Source: Ascoidea rubescens DSM 1968 (lineage: Eukaryota; Ascomycota; Saccharomycetes; Ascoideales; Ascoideaceae). Taken from it: 38,777 bases of DNA. Made by a program: the position numbers and the translations under genes. The notes beneath the pieces were generated by a model. That model was not told the origin of the DNA. It saw only the letters and a list, made by a program, of their open reading frames with translations, and made no database searches. The stretch spans positions 390,001 to 428,777 of the forward strand of contig NW_017962921.1 in the NCBI RefSeq assembly GCF_001661345.1, given 5' to 3'. This document shows positions 36,310-38,777 of the stretch, piece by piece (the first letter of the stretch is position 1; every line of letters starts with the position of its first letter).

Positions 36310-36330
36310 CCGGGTTACCCTATCCGGGCC
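36310..36330. promoter_or_regulatory. GC-rich Reb1/Tbf1-like element upstream of PMA1
   Basis: CCGGG, TTACCCTAT, then CCGGGCC. It holds GGGTTACCC (near-palindrome) and ACCCTA. It resembles general regulatory factor sites (Reb1 CCGGGTAA, Tbf1/telomeric ACCCTA) but matches neither exactly. It stands out in otherwise AT-rich DNA. Confidence 0.3.
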
Positions 36331-37725
36331 TCGATTGGGCCTGGATTTAAGCACTTTGAAAATGCTTAACAATCTCAAATATTTCAAGTCTTTCAGTTTC
36401 TCTATTAGAATAATCGCAGCATTTCGTCATTTTCCAAACCACACATGTATTGCCTTATGGATTAAGGCAGCTTCCGAAAACGATTCACCCAAAAAAAACG
36501 ATTCTGCATTTCATTCTTCCTCCTCCATTTGAAGGCTTCTGGCTCAATCTGGAAATCAGAATTTGCCTCATTTGTTCACTGAAACTTGTACATAATAGCG
36601 CTAAATACTACACCACTTGATTTTCGTCGGAAATGACATTTTCAGTCACAGCATCCATTTTTTGTAATGTTCTGTGAATTTTTGTAAACTTCACAATCAC
36701 ATCCACACCGATTCCAAACTTCATTCCAGAATTGCTTGAATTTCACCATCCAAAGCACCACAACCATGGTACACACATCATCTGACCCTCACCTTGCCTT
36801 CACCTGACTTTTCTACTTATGCACCACGTGATCAAATCGCAGCTGCTTCATTCCAGTTTTTCGACATTCCAATTTTCCGGCTGAAAAAAAAGCAGCCATG
36901 CACACTGCGGTGTGTCTGCCTTCACCCTACACACTAGTTAACGTTCTGGGGCGCTATTGTTGTTGCCCCCAGCAGTGCCACTACAGTACATGTGTGGATT
37001 GTGTCTATTTCACAACTGCTAAACCTCCTAGACGCTGCTCTATAAGAGCCTGCTATCGTAAAAGGAGCAAATGCACCTGGGAATATATACTAATATATAC
37101 TTGTAGTCACACCAGCACCAGGCCCATGGATCTATCCCACGCCTTGTCTTTGAGTGCTGTTTTTCGAGTGCTGCAGCGTCTGCCGCAGGGCTCATGCATA
37201 ATCGCTGTCTCATGCGGTACACCACTCGGCTTCATGCATAGAATCTTTCTTCTACCGACGGTCAAACCACCCCTTGTGTGCTGACATGATTGCTGCTCAC
37301 GTAAGCAATCCTTTTTTTGCTATGGCTGCTCTGCTCAGCAGTTATCCCTGCCAAAACAGCTTTTTTCTGACTGCTCCAGCTTTTTCCCTGCTTTTCGCTG
37401 TTTGTTCTGTCACTTTGTTTTTTGCTGTATTTCTTTTTCCTGCTTTTTTCTCGCTGATAAACTGGAAATCCTTTTTAGGCCTCTTTTTTCCTCCAATCAA
37501 AGGCCTTTATTCTCTCTTTATCTTGTTTTTTTCTTTTAGGCCCACTCAATTCAATTTCTACAACAGCTTTTTTCCACCTTATTCCATAATTCTGCTCTTA
37601 GCTTTGCTTGTTGTTTTTTTCTTTTCTTCCTCCACCGTCAAAAGAAATAAATTCAATATAAATTTACTTCATTTTTGGTTTTTTCTCTCGTTCCCTTTTT
37701 TTCTTTTCCTTTCTTTTCAATTTCA

Positions 37726-37736
37726 TATATATATAA
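37726..37736 (+). promoter_or_regulatory. Likely PMA1 TATA box
   Basis: TATATATATAA, 236-246 bases upstream of the PMA1 ATG, inside the T/C-rich leader region that is usual for strongly expressed yeast genes. Confidence 0.5.
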
Positions 37737-37971
37737 GACATTTCAAGCTTTCAAGTTGTCAATTTAATTTCCATATATACATTTACATCCTTGTTTCAAC
37801 TCCCACTTTTTTTTCTCCCCAAACCACTTTCAACCACTTTTAAAAAGCTTTTGTTTTTTGTTTTTTGTTTTTTTGGTTTTTGGTTTTGTTCTCTTTGAAC
37901 TCTTTTTTTATCCTCCTCCATTTAACCAGTTTTTAAACGCTTTTTAAACATTTTCGAAACGCCCTTTCAAA

Positions 37972-38777
37972 ATGTCTCAACCTGTTTCTGCTCCGATTGC
38001 TGAACCCATTTCCGAAAAAAAACAAAACCTTCCGGCTTTTAAAGAAGAAGACGAGGATGAAGAAGAAAACATCGATCAACTAATCCTAGATTTGCAATCC
38101 GTTAATGGTGCCGACGACCTTGATTCTGTCGAGGATGGTGTTGCTGGTGAACCTATTCAAGTCCCTGAGGAACTCCTACAGACCGACCCCAGCATTGGAT
38201 TGAGCTCTGATGAGGTGCTTAGAAGAAGAAAAAAGTATGGTCTCAACCAAATGGCTGAAGAAAAGGAAAACATGATTCTCAAGTTCTGCATGTTCTTTGT
38301 TGGGCCAATTCAATTCGTTATGGAAGCCGCTGCCATCTTAGCTGCTGGTTTGGAAGATTGGGTTGATTTTGGTGTCATTTGTGCCTTATTGTTGTTAAAC
38401 GCCTTTGTCGGATTCATTCAGGAGTACCAGGCTGGATCCATTGTTGATGAGTTGAAAAAGACATTAGCCCACTCTGCTCATGTTATCAGAGATGGCCACT
38501 TAGTAGAAATCCCAGCCAATGAAGTTGTTCCAGGTGACATTCTTCAATTGGAAGAAGGTACAGTCATTCCAGCCGATGGTAGACTAGTGTCTGAAGACTG
38601 TTTCTTGCAAGTTGATCAATCTGCTATTACTGGTGAATCTTTAGCTGTTGACAAGCACCATGGTGACCAAACGTTCTCTTCCTCCACTGTCAAGAGAGGT
38701 GAAGCCTTTATGGTTGTGTGTGCCACTGGTGATAACACATTTGTTGGTAGAGCTGCTGCTTTGGTTAACAAGGCTTC
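37972..38777 (+). CDS. PMA1: Plasma-membrane H+-ATPase, 3' end outside window
   Basis: P-type (P3A) proton pump that energises the plasma membrane. The first 268 codons are visible, from ATG at 37972. The acidic N-terminus [19 protein letters not shown] is followed by the actuator segment [27 protein letters not shown]1 and TM2 are the hydrophobic [20 protein letters not shown] and [20 protein letters not shown]. The actuator domain holds [17 protein letters not shown] and the P-type dephosphorylation motif in [11 protein letters not shown]. The phosphorylated DKTGT lies beyond the window. Codon use is strongly biased (TTG, GGT, GCT, GTT), as for a very abundant protein. The very long upstream region with a pyrimidine-rich leader fits a strong promoter. 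Identification is secure. Confidence 0.98.
   Translation, partial: MSQPVSAPIAEPISEKKQNLPAFKEEDEDEEENIDQLILDLQSVNGADDLDSVEDGVAGEPIQVPEELLQTDPSIGLSSDEVLRRRKKYGLNQMAEEKENMILKFCMFFVGPIQFVMEAAAILAAGLEDWVDFGVICALLLLNAFVGFIQEYQAGSIVDELKKTLAHSAHVIRDGHLVEIPANEVVPGDILQLEEGTVIPADGRLVSEDCFLQVDQSAITGESLAVDKHHGDQTFSSSTVKRGEAFMVVCATGDNTFVGRAAALVNKA

Larger units (their letters stand above)
33772..37971. promoter_or_regulatory. 4.2-kb region between the 1,230-aa gene and PMA1, no convincing gene
   Basis: Three zones are visible. 33772-35260 is purine-rich on the plus strand, so pyrimidine-rich in the sense of the leftward gene, like a long leader. 35270-35410 holds short tandem repeats, followed by a GC-rich island at 35410-35780. 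From 35780 to 37971 comes PMA1 upstream DNA: a CCGGG-TTACCCTAT-CCGGG element, CACGTG at 36826-36831, a GC-richer part at 36900-37270, then 700 bases of T/C-rich leader. Frames at 34957-35322, 36898-37284 and 37274-37843 have low-complexity or hydrophobic T-rich translations and are not called. Confidence 0.55.

Noticed and set aside
36455-36505. Possible point-centromere element (TTCCGAAAA followed by A-run)
   Set aside because: The TCCGAA core is present but the rest of CDEIII does not fit, no CDEI lies at the right distance, and no roughly 80-bp CDEII-like AT block is bounded by the two.
36898-37284. 128-codon Cys-rich frame upstream of PMA1
   Set aside because: It lies in a GC-richer stretch with overlapping frames on the other strand. 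No signal peptide or family motif, and codon use is atypical.
37274-37843. 189-codon hydrophobic frame upstream of PMA1
   Set aside because: It is the translation of a T/C-rich leader (Phe, Leu, Ser) that contains the likely TATA box. Codon use is unlike neighbouring genes.
1-38777. Transposons, LTR elements, CRISPR arrays, rRNA genes
   Set aside because: No transposase or reverse-transcriptase motifs, no long direct or inverted terminal repeats and no rRNA sequence were recognised.

Overview
This window is nuclear DNA from a budding yeast (Saccharomycotina). It is compact and AT-rich. Five genes carry one 5'-proximal intron each, with GTATGT or GTGAGT donors and TACTAAC-type branch points. 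There is an intron-containing tRNA-Leu(CAA), and the proteins match yeast families such as Pol31, Hho1, Sft1, Trf4/5, Erg26, Rpl33, Mdh1, Dsk2, Mrp4, Kes1 and Pma1. The species cannot be named. CTG codons are missing from the conserved genes that I scanned. One CTG in DSK2 falls where relatives have Ser or Thr, so a CUG-to-Ser yeast is likely.

Layout, left to right: POL31 (+, 5' end cut off); HHO1 (-); SFT1 (-); a Pho85-type cyclin (+); PAP2/TRF4 (-); a TMEM33-family PER33/POM33 gene (+); a cysteine-rich GPI-anchored protein (+); ERG26 (-); RPL33 (-, with a 1,033-nt intron); tRNA-Leu (+); MDH1 (+); a PhoD-like phosphatase (-); DSK2 (+); MRP4 (+); KES1/OSH4 (-); a 1,216-aa protein not recognised by name (+); a 1,230-aa low-complexity protein (-); then 4.2 kb without a convincing gene; and PMA1 (+, 3' end cut off).

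The genes are independently transcribed housekeeping functions: DNA replication, chromatin, Golgi SNARE, nuclear RNA surveillance, nuclear envelope, sterol synthesis and transport, translation, TCA cycle, ubiquitin shuttling and proton pumping. HHO1, RPL33 and KES1 also lie near one another on S. cerevisiae chromosome XVI, so part of the order looks ancestral. Several upstream regions hold GC-rich islands, the reverse of the usual yeast pattern. Candidate regulatory sites include paired Tbf1-like boxes at RPL33, Reb1 and Cbf1 boxes at MRP4, a sterol-response-like element beside KES1 and a Gcn4-type box upstream of the cyclin.

The most unusual gene is at 25909-29559. Its N-terminus fits a Ulp/C48 SUMO-protease fold at the spacing of the catalytic residues, but His, Asp and Cys are all replaced. 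Two SUMO-interaction-like motifs, a long Ile-Gln tetrad helix and a C-terminal coiled coil follow. It may be an inactive, SUMO-reading scaffold. No transposon, LTR element, CRISPR array or rRNA gene was seen.
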